Shown here: piece by piece, positions 1 through 8,502 of the stretch | How the letters are laid out: every line of letters starts with the position of its first letter | How positions within the stretch are numbered: the first letter of the stretch is position 1 | DNA from: SIG565 sp964607025 | GTDB taxonomy: Bacteria; Bacillota; Clostridia; Oscillospirales; Acutalibacteraceae | DNA: 64,000 bases | Assembly (NCBI GenBank): GCA_964607025.1 | Contig: CAZSIL010000007.1 | Span: 1-64,000, forward strand | Direction of reading: 5' to 3' | Translations under genes and position numbers: made by a program | The notes under the pieces: generated by a model | Databases searched by the model: none | What the model was told of the DNA's origin: nothing | What the model saw: only the letters and a program-made list of their open reading frames with translations

Positions 1-103
1 ATTTTGAGCAGATTTTTATGATAAGGATGACGGAAGGCTGGCGCCTTCCTAAGATTAAGAGTAAAAAGATGCCGAAATGTTGCCGTTTTAGGCGAGTTCG
101 GAT

Positions 104-164
104 TATTCTTGTTACCCTATTATCTGTCCGAAATTCTTGACAATTTTCTATTCTTGTTACCCTA
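104..164. repeat. Two direct copies of a 16-bp sequence upstream of the first gene
   Basis: The 16-mer TATTCTTGTTACCCTA occurs at 104-119 and again at 149-164, so the copies are 45 bp apart. They lie upstream of the likely promoter of the first gene. A paired regulator-binding site is one explanation, but no known regulator is recognised. The rest of 1-230 holds a 7-bp hairpin at 32-49 (GGAAGGC/GCCTTCC) with no T-tract, and nothing else identifiable. Confidence 0.5.
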
Positions 165-174
165 ACCGAAAACT

Positions 175-204
175 GTCACACTTAAAAAATTTTCGCCATA
201 TAAT
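175..204 (+). promoter_or_regulatory. Possible promoter of the 231-722 gene
   Basis: TATAAT at 199-204 is preceded at 18 bp by GTCACA (175-180, 4 of 6 matches to TTGACA). A strong ribosome binding site AAAGGAG (217-223) lies seven bases before the ATG at 231. The -10 is convincing and the -35 weak. Confidence 0.4.
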
Positions 205-230
205 AAACAAAACAAAAAAGGAGTTTTTAT

Positions 231-722
231 ATGGCAAAAACCGTTGAAGATTATATTGCCGAACTGCGTGAATTCGGTAAACGAAGCACTAATTACATAC
301 CAACAGTTGCCGTGGAGAGCAGCGGCGACAGCAATAACAGCAACTCACCATACCGTGGCCGCCTGATTTTTAATATTACACACTCACGCGGTACATATCC
401 CGTGCCCAACGCTCTGATAACTATCTATAAAGATGATACTATTATAGATGCCGTTACAGCCGATGAAAGCGGTAAATCACCTACCATCACACTTGAAGCG
501 TTCGACAAGCGTTTCAGTGAGTCACCCGGAAATAACATAAATAACATAACAAAATTTTATGACGCAAAAATAGATGCCGACGGCTTTGTGTCGGTAATGA
601 TTAAAAATATTCCCATTTACGAAAACGTAACTACATTGCAAAGTTACGATATGCTTTATAAATCGACGGTTGCAAACGATGAAATAATTACAGTAACTCT
701 GCCCGACAACACAACTGTTTAG
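231..722 (+). CDS. Hypothetical protein with a carboxypeptidase-regulatory/transthyretin-like beta fold
   Basis: A protein of 163 aa that I do not recognise as a named family. After an N-terminal stretch of about 40 residues it has a pattern typical of small beta-sandwich domains of the carboxypeptidase-regulatory type. The segment PVPNALITIYKDD is followed by a glycine/serine turn and a second strand-rich stretch near FVSVMIKNIPIYENVTT. There is no signal peptide and no membrane segment. The start is the ATG at 231, after AAAGGAG at a seven-base spacing. Its stop overlaps the ribosome binding site of the next gene, a SpoIID-like peptidoglycan-binding protein, so the two are probably co-translated and act on the same structure. 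The fold is inferred by eye only. Confidence 0.6.
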   Translation: MAKTVEDYIAELREFGKRSTNYIPTVAVESSGDSNNSNSPYRGRLIFNITHSRGTYPVPNALITIYKDDTIIDAVTADESGKSPTITLEAFDKRFSESPGNNINNITKFYDAKIDADGFVSVMIKNIPIYENVTTLQSYDMLYKSTVANDEIITVTLPDNTTV

Positions 723-731
723 GTGATAAAT

Positions 732-2093
732 ATGGCAATAATACCCTTTATTCCCGAAACAATCACGGTGCATCTTGGCCCACCCGACCAAGCGGCAGAA
801 AATATAACAGTTCCTTTTACTGATTACATAAAAAACGTTGCATCGGGCGAAATTTATCCCACGTGGCCCGATAGTTCGCTCAGAGCAAATATTTACGCAA
901 TTACTACATATGCGCTAAACCGCATATATACCGAGTGGTACCCGTCACGTGGATACGATTTTGATATAACTTCAACCACCGCCTTTGACCAGTCATATGG
1001 AAAAAATCGTGAAGTTTTTGAAGTTATAAGTAACATTGTTGATGAAATATTCAATGATTATGTAGTTCGGCAGAATGAGATTCAGCCACTGTTTACGCAG
1101 TTTTGTAACGGTACCACTTCCACTTGTGCGGGACTTTCCCAATGGGGTACTGTAGATTTAGCCGAACGCGGTTATTCACCGTTTGAAATACTGCAATACT
1201 ACTATGGTGACAATATTGACCTTGTTGAAAATGCACCAGTACAAGATATTGAAGAATCTTACCCCGGTACACCGCTAAGCGTTGGTGACGCGGGAAATGA
1301 TGTGAAAATTTTTCAACGACAGTTAAACCGCATTGGTAGAAACTATCCCGCAATACCGAAAATTAATATCACTACCGGTATTTTTGACGTTGATACTCAA
1401 AATGCAGTTAGGAAATTCCAAGAAATATTTAATATACCCGTTACAGGAATTGTTGATAAAAACACTTGGTACCGAATTAAGAGTATTTATAATGGTGTTA
1501 AACGGCTTGGAGAACTCGTTAGTGAAGGGCTTACTTTTGATGAGGTGGCGTTACCCTATCCTGGGGAATTAAGCGAAGGTATGAGTGGTTATGCTGTGAC
1601 TACAATACAGTATTATCTTAACGTTATCGCCTATTTTAACCCGAATCTTAACACATTTCCCATTAGCAATACGTACGATACAAACACTGTTAATGCGGTA
1701 AAAAACCTTCAGACACAGTATGGTTTATCCGTTACAGGCGTAATAGATGAAACAACCTGGAACCGAATAAAACAAATTTATGCCGACGTTTATTCAGAAC
1801 TGCCTGAGGGTTATCAGGAGAACTTTGCAAAACTGTATCCCGGATATTTTCTAACGCCCGGAAGCAGCGGGCCGGACGTTACGGATTTGCAAACATATTT
1901 AGCGTTAATTGCCAACACAGACGGTAATATACCAGTAGTTACAGTTGACGGAATTTATGGCAACGAAACACGTGATGCAATATACACCTTCCAACGTCTT
2001 AATAATATACCAACAACAGGTTCGGTGGGACCGGTTACTTGGAACGCAATTGCACAAAGATATGATGCAATAATTAATGCAAATAACCCTTAA
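732..2093 (+). CDS. SpoIID-like protein with three peptidoglycan-binding domains
   Basis: A protein of 453 aa, probably acting on peptidoglycan. Residues about 20-165 resemble the SpoIID/LytB domain. They include the segment ASGEIYPTWPD, whose Glu40 matches the catalytic glutamate position of SpoIID, the alanine-rich helix ending in TTYAL, and the later GLSQWGTVDLAERGYSPFEI segment of the family. Three peptidoglycan_binding_1 repeats follow at about 180-255, 275-350 and 370-450. Each has the pattern GxxVxxxQxxL, then DGIF/DxxT, then A/VxxFQ, and ends in GxVdxxTWxxI. No signal peptide is visible, which is unusual for a wall enzyme and fits release inside a sporangium or spore. I chose ATG 732 over the in-frame GTG at 723 because AGGTGA (721-726) then sits five bases upstream. 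The 3' end overlaps the convergent gene by 20 bp. Confidence 0.75.
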   Translation: MAIIPFIPETITVHLGPPDQAAENITVPFTDYIKNVASGEIYPTWPDSSLRANIYAITTYALNRIYTEWYPSRGYDFDITSTTAFDQSYGKNREVFEVISNIVDEIFNDYVVRQNEIQPLFTQFCNGTTSTCAGLSQWGTVDLAERGYSPFEILQYYYGDNIDLVENAPVQDIEESYPGTPLSVGDAGNDVKIFQRQLNRIGRNYPAIPKINITTGIFDVDTQNAVRKFQEIFNIPVTGIVDKNTWYRIKSIYNGVKRLGELVSEGLTFDEVALPYPGELSEGMSGYAVTTIQYYLNVIAYFNPNLNTFPISNTYDTNTVNAVKNLQTQYGLSVTGVIDETTWNRIKQIYADVYSELPEGYQENFAKLYPGYFLTPGSSGPDVTDLQTYLALIANTDGNIPVVTVDGIYGNETRDAIYTFQRLNNIPTTGSVGPVTWNAIAQRYDAIINANNP

Positions 2094-3147
2094 ATCTTTT
2101 TTTGTACACCAATATTGTAATGACAATCAAAAAGAATACTTCGAGACACAGCAAAATGAAATTTACCGTTTTAGTTTGCAACAACTCGCTTAAACCAACG
2201 CTTGAAGAAAAAATCACAACGAGTAATGATGCAATACACACAATAATAAATTTTTGTTTTGTGTTTTTGCAAAGCTCTATTAAAATTTTATATAATACTG
2301 CCGATTTAATCAAATTGCAAATAAAGTAAATGTAATACGTTATAACATCCATACGGTTGTATCCGTCGTGTGACACCAACATTGAAGTTACAGTAGCATA
2401 TGGAAATTGCAGTTTATCAATAATATCATTACCTATCATAAAAATTACGTTTAAAAAACATATTAAAAATAGCGCACCACCAAGCAGGACTCCCAATGGT
2501 ACATTTACCTTAAGGTCCTGCTTTTTTACGTGACCTATAAACAACATACACAAAACAACTTGACCAAAGCTGTGTATGAAGAATGTTAACCCTTGGTTCA
2601 GTGTGTTTTTTGCGTCAAATGAAAAACTTTCAAACAAATAATTTAATTCAAACGATGTCAGCGAGAATAAAAACATCGTTATTATACCTATTGTAACTAA
2701 AATAATATTCGTAAAAGAAAAGTAAAAAATCACCCGCTTTTTAGTCAATGACAACAGTATTACTGTTGTTGTATATACCACCGACAAAATCCATTTGGGT
2801 GTATTCCGCAGGCGAATTTCGCCGAGCATAACTACATAATCCTTACAGCAAATAGTAATACAAATCAAAACAAACAAAACAAATAAAATCTTCAACGCAT
2901 TTTTTATTGTGGCATTATTTACTGATTTATCAAATATGTGTATGCCGAAATTTTCCGACGCATATTGCAGTTTACTAAAAAAATAGATTAAAACCATGCT
3001 CACTGCATAACAAATAATATATCCCAAAAAACTGTGCTGTTGACCTTCGCCTTTTGGAAACCTAATAATCAGGTTGCCTATTAAAAAAATAGAAATCAAA
3101 CTGAAAATTCGTTTCTTAATACCTGTATCGACTGCTTTCATTTTCAA
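2074..3147 (-). CDS. GerAB-type spore germination permease
   Basis: An integral membrane protein of 357 aa with about ten hydrophobic segments. It belongs to the GerAB/endospore germination permease family (APC-like superfamily), the subunit thought to bind germinant in the spore inner membrane. The N-terminus carries a short cytoplasmic stretch and then a first membrane segment ending IIRFPKGEGQ, a typical family feature. The length is normal (about 365 aa in the family). The first 32 bases overlap the end of the upstream gerAC-like gene, and the order A-C-B matches many clostridial gerA-type operons. The stop lies inside the last codons of the convergent peptidoglycan-binding gene. The family is clear; the germinant cannot be predicted. 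Confidence 0.85.
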   Translation of the reverse strand: MKMKAVDTGIKKRIFSLISIFLIGNLIIRFPKGEGQQHSFLGYIICYAVSMVLIYFFSKLQYASENFGIHIFDKSVNNATIKNALKILFVLFVLICITICCKDYVVMLGEIRLRNTPKWILSVVYTTTVILLSLTKKRVIFYFSFTNIILVTIGIITMFLFSLTSFELNYLFESFSFDAKNTLNQGLTFFIHSFGQVVLCMLFIGHVKKQDLKVNVPLGVLLGGALFLICFLNVIFMIGNDIIDKLQFPYATVTSMLVSHDGYNRMDVITYYIYFICNLIKSAVLYKILIELCKNTKQKFIIVCIASLLVVIFSSSVGLSELLQTKTVNFILLCLEVFFLIVITILVYKKRFKGYLH

Positions 3148-3766
3148 CTACCTTAATATCTAAAAAATTATTTTTCTCACAGTTTTTGTATACTGACAAT
3201 CCATCAATCTTCAATGCATCATCGCTGATTACTAAATGGGGTAAATAAAACTTTGATGATTTATTGTTATCGTTATAAATACTTGCAAATCTGCCGTATT
3301 GGGTTATTTTATTACTGTTTTCGGTATGATTAACGGTTTTAATAATCTCATAACCATGCGAATTTTCGGGGGTTTTTCTATCATAAATTTTTGACACATC
3401 ACAATTAATCAACTGTATTGATAATGAAAAATCATACTCTGAAACACATAATTCAAAAATTTGCTCTAAGACATTTTTATCGACACTGTCATCTATTAGA
3501 ATTAACGGACACTGGCTAAAAATTATCTCACCAGAAATTTTCATAAGAGCGTTTTTAATAGCTGTATTTAAAGAATTACCATTACCTTTATAAAGCTTTG
3601 CGACATCAATATCCGTTGCTTCAACAATACAAATCACGTCATCTCGATACCTCTTAACACCGACAGATGTAACTATACACCGTTCTTCAGGGTCGATGTA
3701 GTTTTTGGAATAACTGCACCCAGTAAGGAAGGAAAGCAGAATTAATATTATTAAAAATTTTTTCAA
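3116..3766 (-). CDS. Short GerAC-type germination lipoprotein
   Basis: A lipoprotein of 216 aa. It has a lysine-containing signal peptide of about 16 residues with lipobox LTGC, so the mature protein begins at the cysteine and is lipid-anchored. The next segment (DPEERCIVTSVGVKRY) matches the start of the N-terminal GerAC domain. Usual GerAC proteins have about 370-400 residues in two domains; this one stops after the first, and the reading frame then overlaps the permease gene. The start is a TTG at 3766, with GGTGA about six bases upstream and only one base between it and the stop of the A subunit gene. Membership is inferred from operon position, lipobox and N-terminal pattern. Confidence 0.75.
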   Translation of the reverse strand: MKKFLIILILLSFLTGCSYSKNYIDPEERCIVTSVGVKRYRDDVICIVEATDIDVAKLYKGNGNSLNTAIKNALMKISGEIIFSQCPLILIDDSVDKNVLEQIFELCVSEYDFSLSIQLINCDVSKIYDRKTPENSHGYEIIKTVNHTENSNKITQYGRFASIYNDNNKSSKFYLPHLVISDDALKIDGLSVYKNCEKNNFLDIKVVENESSRYRY

Positions 3767-3767
3767 C

Positions 3768-5258
3768 CTATTTCACCGTTTTTTGTCTTTTTATATTTTT
3801 TGTAATATAGTCAGGCCTTCTAATCATATTACGCCAATTCACTCTGAACAAAGTATCTTTTAGAGAGCTTTTAGTAAATTCCAAACCTGCTGACACATAC
3901 GGTATTTCGATACTTTCAAGCGAATACAAATGTATATGCATTATCACGATACCGATAAAAAAGCCAAACAGTCCTAAGAGACCCGCAAGAATAACAAAGA
4001 GTATCTTAAAATAAAAAACCGACGCCTTAAGTTTTGGCACTATAAGTCCGGTAATGCCACTTAAAGCAGTTACAATCAATATCGGTGCGCTGATAATTCC
4101 TGCTTCAACCGCCGCTTGACCGACGACCAAGCCCCCTACAATGCTAAGTGCATGACCGACACTTTCCTGCATCCTGATGCCTGTTTCTTTTAATATTTCA
4201 AAAAGAATTATCAGAATAAAGCACTCGCCAAAAGCAGAAAACGGCATGTCAACACGCGAACGAATAATTGACTGCAAAAAAGGCAACGGTAACAAATGTG
4301 GATTATATATAGCAAATGCCAAAAATACCGCGGGTAAACATATAGTTACATAAAAACAAATATATCGCAGCACCCTGCCGATTGCTGCAGACAAATAGTT
4401 TTGATAATAGTCATCATCCGACTGAAAATTTTCTAAAAAGAAATAAGGCGCCGTTAAAACTATAGGGGTTCCGTCTACCATTAACGCCACCCGTCCTTCG
4501 AGAAGCTTTGCGGCAACAACATCCGGTTTTTGTGTTTTTCCAAACGTCTTGAATAACGAAAAATTTTTTTCTGCTATTAATTCGCTTATATAATTACTGT
4601 CTAAAACACCGTCAATATCTATTTTATCAAGGCGTTCCTTTATAACATTAAGCACTCTGCGGTTAACCAATGACTCTATATAGCATATAAACACTTTTGT
4701 ATTCGTTTTTCTGCCTAAACTAACATATTCTATGCACAAATCAGGTGTCGGTAACTTTCGTCGCAGTTGTGTGTGATTTCTCATAAGCGCCTCATCAAAG
4801 CCCTCTCGCGGACCTTCTAATACACGCTCATCTTTTGGCTCATCAACACCGCGGCTGCGCCAACCCTTTGTATTTACTATTAATGCATTGGTATATCCAT
4901 CAAAAATTATCAGAGTATCGCCGTATAATAGCGAAGATAACATCTTTTCGGTATTATCGGTCATTGATATTTCATCAGCAAAGAGCACCTTATTTTGTAC
5001 ATAGTCAACCAAATTCCCTGTTTTATTTTCAAAACGATTTGTTAATAGGGGTCGTATAACTGCGTCAGTTAAAGTATCCGCATTAATCATACTATCCACA
5101 AAATATAATACAGCACGGGAATTATTTTCATCATTTAAAATAATTTCACGTTTCCTTATTGCTGCATCTTTTTTAAAAATTTCAGCGAAAAAAATTATAT
5201 TCTCTTCGATATTTTCTGAAAGTTTTTTGTTTTTAAAACTGCTTAATTCCCTTTTCAT
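3768..5258 (-). CDS. GerAA-type spore germination receptor subunit
   Basis: A protein of 496 aa of the GerA/SpoVAF family, the A subunit of a nutrient germinant receptor in the spore inner membrane. The N-terminal cytosolic half (to about residue 270) contains family segments such as SLLYGDTLIIFDGY, the stretch ending RRKLPTPDLCIEYVSLGRKT, and ALMVDGTPIVLTAPYFFLEN. About five membrane helices follow in the C-terminal half, with the conserved MPFSAFGECFILI-type segment. I chose ATG 5258 because GGTGATG lies just upstream; an ATG 51 bases further up has no site. This is the first gene of the A-C-B receptor operon, behind the spo0A terminator. Confidence 0.9.
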   Translation of the reverse strand: MKRELSSFKNKKLSENIEENIIFFAEIFKKDAAIRKREIILNDENNSRAVLYFVDSMINADTLTDAVIRPLLTNRFENKTGNLVDYVQNKVLFADEISMTDNTEKMLSSLLYGDTLIIFDGYTNALIVNTKGWRSRGVDEPKDERVLEGPREGFDEALMRNHTQLRRKLPTPDLCIEYVSLGRKTNTKVFICYIESLVNRRVLNVIKERLDKIDIDGVLDSNYISELIAEKNFSLFKTFGKTQKPDVVAAKLLEGRVALMVDGTPIVLTAPYFFLENFQSDDDYYQNYLSAAIGRVLRYICFYVTICLPAVFLAFAIYNPHLLPLPFLQSIIRSRVDMPFSAFGECFILIILFEILKETGIRMQESVGHALSIVGGLVVGQAAVEAGIISAPILIVTALSGITGLIVPKLKASVFYFKILFVILAGLLGLFGFFIGIVIMHIHLYSLESIEIPYVSAGLEFTKSSLKDTLFRVNWRNMIRRPDYITKNIKRQKTVK

Positions 5259-5278
5259 TTCATCACCGTTTCTTTTTA

Positions 5279-5308
5279 TATTATTTTGCAAATAAAAGTT
5301 AATATACA
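5279..5308 (-). promoter_or_regulatory. Candidate sigma-G promoter of the germination operon
   Basis: On the minus strand TGTATA (5303-5308) and AATAATA (5279-5285) are 17 bases apart. They match the Bacillus sigma-G consensus (TGAATA, CATACTA) at 5 of 6 and 5 of 7 positions. Gene function (germination receptor) and proximity to the start support it. AT-richness makes chance likely, so this is tentative. Confidence 0.35.
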
Positions 5309-5335
5309 AAAAAAGAACCGAAGAAACTTCGGTTC
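5308..5335 (-). terminator. Intrinsic terminator of spo0A
   Basis: A 9-bp perfect stem GAACCGAAG/CTTCGGTTC with a 3-base loop is followed on the minus strand by seven T. The stem overlaps the spo0A stop codon. Confidence 0.9.
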
Positions 5336-6113
5336 AAGTTCTATTCATTTTTAAACGCAATCGCAATTTATCGGCTATCATTGCAATAAATTCGCTGTTA
5401 GTGGGTTTCCCGCGTTCGTTTTGAATTGTGTATCCAAAATAGGAATTGAGCACTTCTATATTACCCCTGTCCCAAGCAACTTCTATGGCGTGACGTATTG
5501 CTCTTTCCACACGCGATGAAGTTGTACTGTACATCTTTGCAACGGTGGGATAAAGTATTTTTGTAACCGAATTTATAGCTTCGTTGTTTCTGACCGACAT
5601 AATAATTGCTTCGCGCAAATAATGATAACCTTTTATGTGTGCAGGAACGCCGATTTGATGAATTATTTCGGTAACCATCAATTCTAAATCATTATCATCT
5701 GTCAACTCGATATTATTTGCATTGTTTTCATTTGAAGAATATTTAGTAAGTATTTTGATGCGCTCAGCCATGCTTTTAACATCAAACGGCTTTATGAAAT
5801 AATAACTCGCCCCTGCTGATAGCGTTTCTTTTTCAAGACGCGGATTATCATAACTTGACATTGCCATTACCAACGGTTTTTCTCGCATCTCAGAATTTTT
5901 TAGATTATCTAAAACACCTAGTATATCTAAATTAGGCATAAATACGTCAGCAATAACGACATCCGGTTTAATGCGCTTTACTGAATCCAAAAGTTTTAAT
6001 CCATCCTTTTCGCAAACTGTCGTTTCCATACCGTACTGTCCTAAAATTTTTCGGCAGGTATTTCCAAGTTCGGTGGTATTGTCGGCCAACAAAATTTTCA
6101 ATTTCTTTTCCAT
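5334..6113 (-). CDS. spo0A: Sporulation master regulator Spo0A
   Basis: A response regulator of 259 aa that controls entry into sporulation. The receiver domain (about 1-120) has the acidic pocket at Asp11, the phosphoacceptor Asp56 in VVIADVFMP, and Lys108 in FIKPF. The C-terminal effector domain (about 150-259) carries the diagnostic stretches GVPAHIKGYHYLREAI, and SRVERAIRHAIEVAWDRGN, the recognition-helix region that binds the 0A box. The start is the ATG at 6113 with AAAGGAAA upstream; a longer frame exists but its extra residues are unlike Spo0A. It is monocistronic, with its own sigma-A promoter and terminator. spoIVB, its direct neighbour in Bacillus, lies about 20 kb away here. Confidence 0.97.
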   Translation of the reverse strand: MEKKLKILLADNTTELGNTCRKILGQYGMETTVCEKDGLKLLDSVKRIKPDVVIADVFMPNLDILGVLDNLKNSEMREKPLVMAMSSYDNPRLEKETLSAGASYYFIKPFDVKSMAERIKILTKYSSNENNANNIELTDDNDLELMVTEIIHQIGVPAHIKGYHYLREAIIMSVRNNEAINSVTKILYPTVAKMYSTTSSRVERAIRHAIEVAWDRGNIEVLNSYFGYTIQNERGKPTNSEFIAMIADKLRLRLKMNRT

Positions 6114-6144
6114 ATTTATTTTCCTTTCTGTATTTTGTAGACAC

Positions 6145-6173
6145 ATTTTACCACATATTCCCAATAATTTCAA
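6145..6173 (-). promoter_or_regulatory. Sigma-A promoter of spo0A
   Basis: On the minus strand TTGAAA (6168-6173) and TAAAAT (6145-6150) are separated by 17 bp, about 32 bases before the spo0A ATG. No sigma-H element was identified. Confidence 0.75.
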
Positions 6174-6270
6174 TGTTTTTTGCGAGGTTTTTTAGATTTT
6201 TTTGGATTTTGTTGGATTTTCACTAAAATCCCCCCACTTTTTTCCCTAAAAATGACAAATAATGATATAA

Positions 6271-6308
6271 AACAAAAAATATCTCTTCCTAATTTGGAAG
6301 AGATATTT
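6271..6308 (-). terminator. Intrinsic terminator of glnN
   Basis: A perfect 13-bp stem (6277-6289 with 6296-6308, core ATATCTCTTCC) has a 6-base loop and is followed on the minus strand by six T. Confidence 0.92.
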
Positions 6309-6311
6309 AAG

Positions 6312-8408
6312 TTATCTTACACTAAAAAGCAAATCACTATATGTCGGGAACGGCCAATACTTATCAGCAGTAATCGTTTCGGCTTCATCACATAATGCAC
6401 GAAGCTTTTCCATATTTGGTGAAAGCTTATCGCGTATTGTGTTTGCCTGTTCAATAACGTCACTCATACCTTTAATTTCGAGAATATTAGCAGATAGGAT
6501 CTTCTCCATTGAAAGGATTTTTTCGGTAATTAACGATAATCTTTCAAGCATTTCGTTTTCGTAAGCCATACTTATTTTAGAATTTAGTGCCTTTTTATTG
6601 GCGGCAACCGAAGCGATTTCGCCAATAAATGTCTCAATCGCCGGCAAAATCTGCTTACGTGTCATATATGACATAGTTGTTGCTTCTATGATTAATGTTT
6701 TTACATAGTTATCCATTAAAATTTCGCAGCGCGAGTGAAGTTCTTGCTCGGAGAAAACCTTAATAGAGGTCAACATATCGACGTTCTTCTTATCGATTAA
6801 ATGCGGTAAACAGTCGGGGGTGGTTTTATAGTTATGAAGTCCTCTTTTCTCGGTTGCTTCCTTGATCCAAGCTTCATCATAACCGTTTCCATTGAAAATG
6901 ATGCGCTTGTGTTCTTTTATGGTGTTCTTTATAAGGGTATGTAAATCATCTTCAAAGCTAGAAGAAGTTTCGAGGATGTCAGCGTATTTTTTTAGGGTTG
7001 CCGCAACGGCTGAATTTAGCATAATATTCGCACATGCGATACTGTTGGAAGAACCCAACATTCTAAATTCAAATTTATTGCCTGTAAAAGCAAATGGTGA
7101 CGTGCGGTTTCTATCTGTATTATCGCGAACAAATTTAGGTAATACGTGAACACCCAGTTTCATTTGTGTTTTTTCGGTAGCATTATATGGCAAATCGTTC
7201 TCAATAGCATCGAGAACTGCCGTGATTTCATCACCCAAAAATATTGAAATAACTGCAGGCGGTGCTTCATTAGCACCTAAGCGGTGGTCGTTTCCTGCAG
7301 TTGCAACCGAGATACGAAGCAAATCTTGATACTCGTCAACTGCTTCGATAACTGCACATAGCAACAGTAAGAATTGTGCATTTTCATAGGGTGTATCACC
7401 CGGTTTCAAAAGATTTACACCAGTATCGGTAGCGAGGGACCAGTTATTATGCTTACCACTACCGTTAACGCCTGCAAATGGTTTTTCGTGCAAAAGGCAT
7501 ACAAGCCCATGTTTTGCGGCAACCTTCTGCATAATTTCCATGGTAAGCTGATTATGGTCGGTTGCGATGTTGGTTGTAGTATATATCGGCGCCAACTCAT
7601 GCTGAGCAGGGGCTGCCTCGTTATGCTCGGTTTTGGCTAAAATCCCAAGTTTCCAAAGTTCTTGATTAAGTTCCGCCATAAACTCAGCAACCTTGGGTTT
7701 TATCGTGCCAAAATAATGGTCGTCCATTTCCTGCGCTTTAGGCGGATTTGCACCAAAAAGTGTGCGGCCGGTGAAAATTAAATCCTTGCGCTTATTATAA
7801 ACTTCGCGGGAAATTAAAAAATACTCCTGTTCTGCGCCAACCGACGTTTTTACGCATTTTACGTTTTCGTTACCAAATAGTTTGAGTACACGAAGCGCTT
7901 GTTTATTAATTGCTTCCATCGAACGCAAAAGCGGTGTTTTCTTATCAAGGGCATCGCCCGTAAATGAGCAAAAAGCAGTTGGAATACAAAGTGAATTGCC
8001 TTTAATAAACGCATAAGAGGTTGGGTCCCACGCTGTATATCCGCGCGCTTCAAAGGTAGCTCTGAGACCGCCAGACGGGAAAGAAGAAGCGTCGGGCTCA
8101 CCTTTTATTAATTCTTTTCCCGAGAATTCCATGATAACTCTTCCGTCAGGCAACGATGTAATAAAACCGTCGTTCTTTTCGGCAGTTATCCCCGTCATCG
8201 GTTGGAACCAATGTGTATAATGTGTAGCGCCTTTTTCAACCGCCCAGTCCTTCATAGCACTGGCAACGGCATTTGCTACCGATATATCAAGTCGTGCGCC
8301 TTCATCAATAGTCTTTTTTAGTGAATGATAAATTTCCGTAGAAAGACGCGCCTTCATCTCTCTATCATCGAAAACAAGACATCCGAAATATTCCGTTAAC
8401 GGTTTCAT
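6312..8408 (-). CDS. glnN: Type III glutamine synthetase GlnN
   Basis: A protein of 698 aa catalysing ATP-dependent synthesis of glutamine from glutamate and ammonia. It is the large GSIII class typical of anaerobes (about 700 aa, against about 450 for GSI). Visible signatures are GAEQEYFLI (metal and substrate site), NEAAPAQHELAPIY, KPFAGVNGSGKHNNWS, NDHRLGANEAPPAVISIF, and NRTSPFAFTGNKFEFR. The start is ATG 8408 behind AAGGAG; an upstream in-frame start has no site. It stands alone, with a good promoter and terminator. No GlnR/GlnB gene lies next to it. A 0A-box-like heptamer lies 79 bp upstream of the start. Confidence 0.97.
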   Translation of the reverse strand: MKPLTEYFGCLVFDDREMKARLSTEIYHSLKKTIDEGARLDISVANAVASAMKDWAVEKGATHYTHWFQPMTGITAEKNDGFITSLPDGRVIMEFSGKELIKGEPDASSFPSGGLRATFEARGYTAWDPTSYAFIKGNSLCIPTAFCSFTGDALDKKTPLLRSMEAINKQALRVLKLFGNENVKCVKTSVGAEQEYFLISREVYNKRKDLIFTGRTLFGANPPKAQEMDDHYFGTIKPKVAEFMAELNQELWKLGILAKTEHNEAAPAQHELAPIYTTTNIATDHNQLTMEIMQKVAAKHGLVCLLHEKPFAGVNGSGKHNNWSLATDTGVNLLKPGDTPYENAQFLLLLCAVIEAVDEYQDLLRISVATAGNDHRLGANEAPPAVISIFLGDEITAVLDAIENDLPYNATEKTQMKLGVHVLPKFVRDNTDRNRTSPFAFTGNKFEFRMLGSSNSIACANIMLNSAVAATLKKYADILETSSSFEDDLHTLIKNTIKEHKRIIFNGNGYDEAWIKEATEKRGLHNYKTTPDCLPHLIDKKNVDMLTSIKVFSEQELHSRCEILMDNYVKTLIIEATTMSYMTRKQILPAIETFIGEIASVAANKKALNSKISMAYENEMLERLSLITEKILSMEKILSANILEIKGMSDVIEQANTIRDKLSPNMEKLRALCDEAETITADKYWPFPTYSDLLFSVR

Positions 8409-8441
8409 AAATTTCTCCTTTAAACCATATTTAACTAATTT

Positions 8442-8470
8442 ATTATATACCACAAATATATATAAATCAA
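8442..8470 (-). promoter_or_regulatory. Sigma-A promoter of glnN
   Basis: On the minus strand TTGATT (8465-8470) and TATAAT (8442-8447) are 17 bp apart. The exact heptamer TGTCGAA (8487-8493, minus strand) lies 16 bp upstream of the -35. Confidence 0.8.
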
Positions 8471-8502
8471 GATAAATCTACAATGTTTCGACACAGTTAA
8501 CA

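Noticed and set aside
3116..3766. Frameshift truncating gerAC
   Set aside because: The frame ends naturally and overlaps gerAB; the missing half is not found in other frames of the overlap region.
5334..6173. Longer Spo0A start
   Set aside because: The extra 20 residues do not resemble Spo0A, and the ribosome binding site fits ATG 6113.
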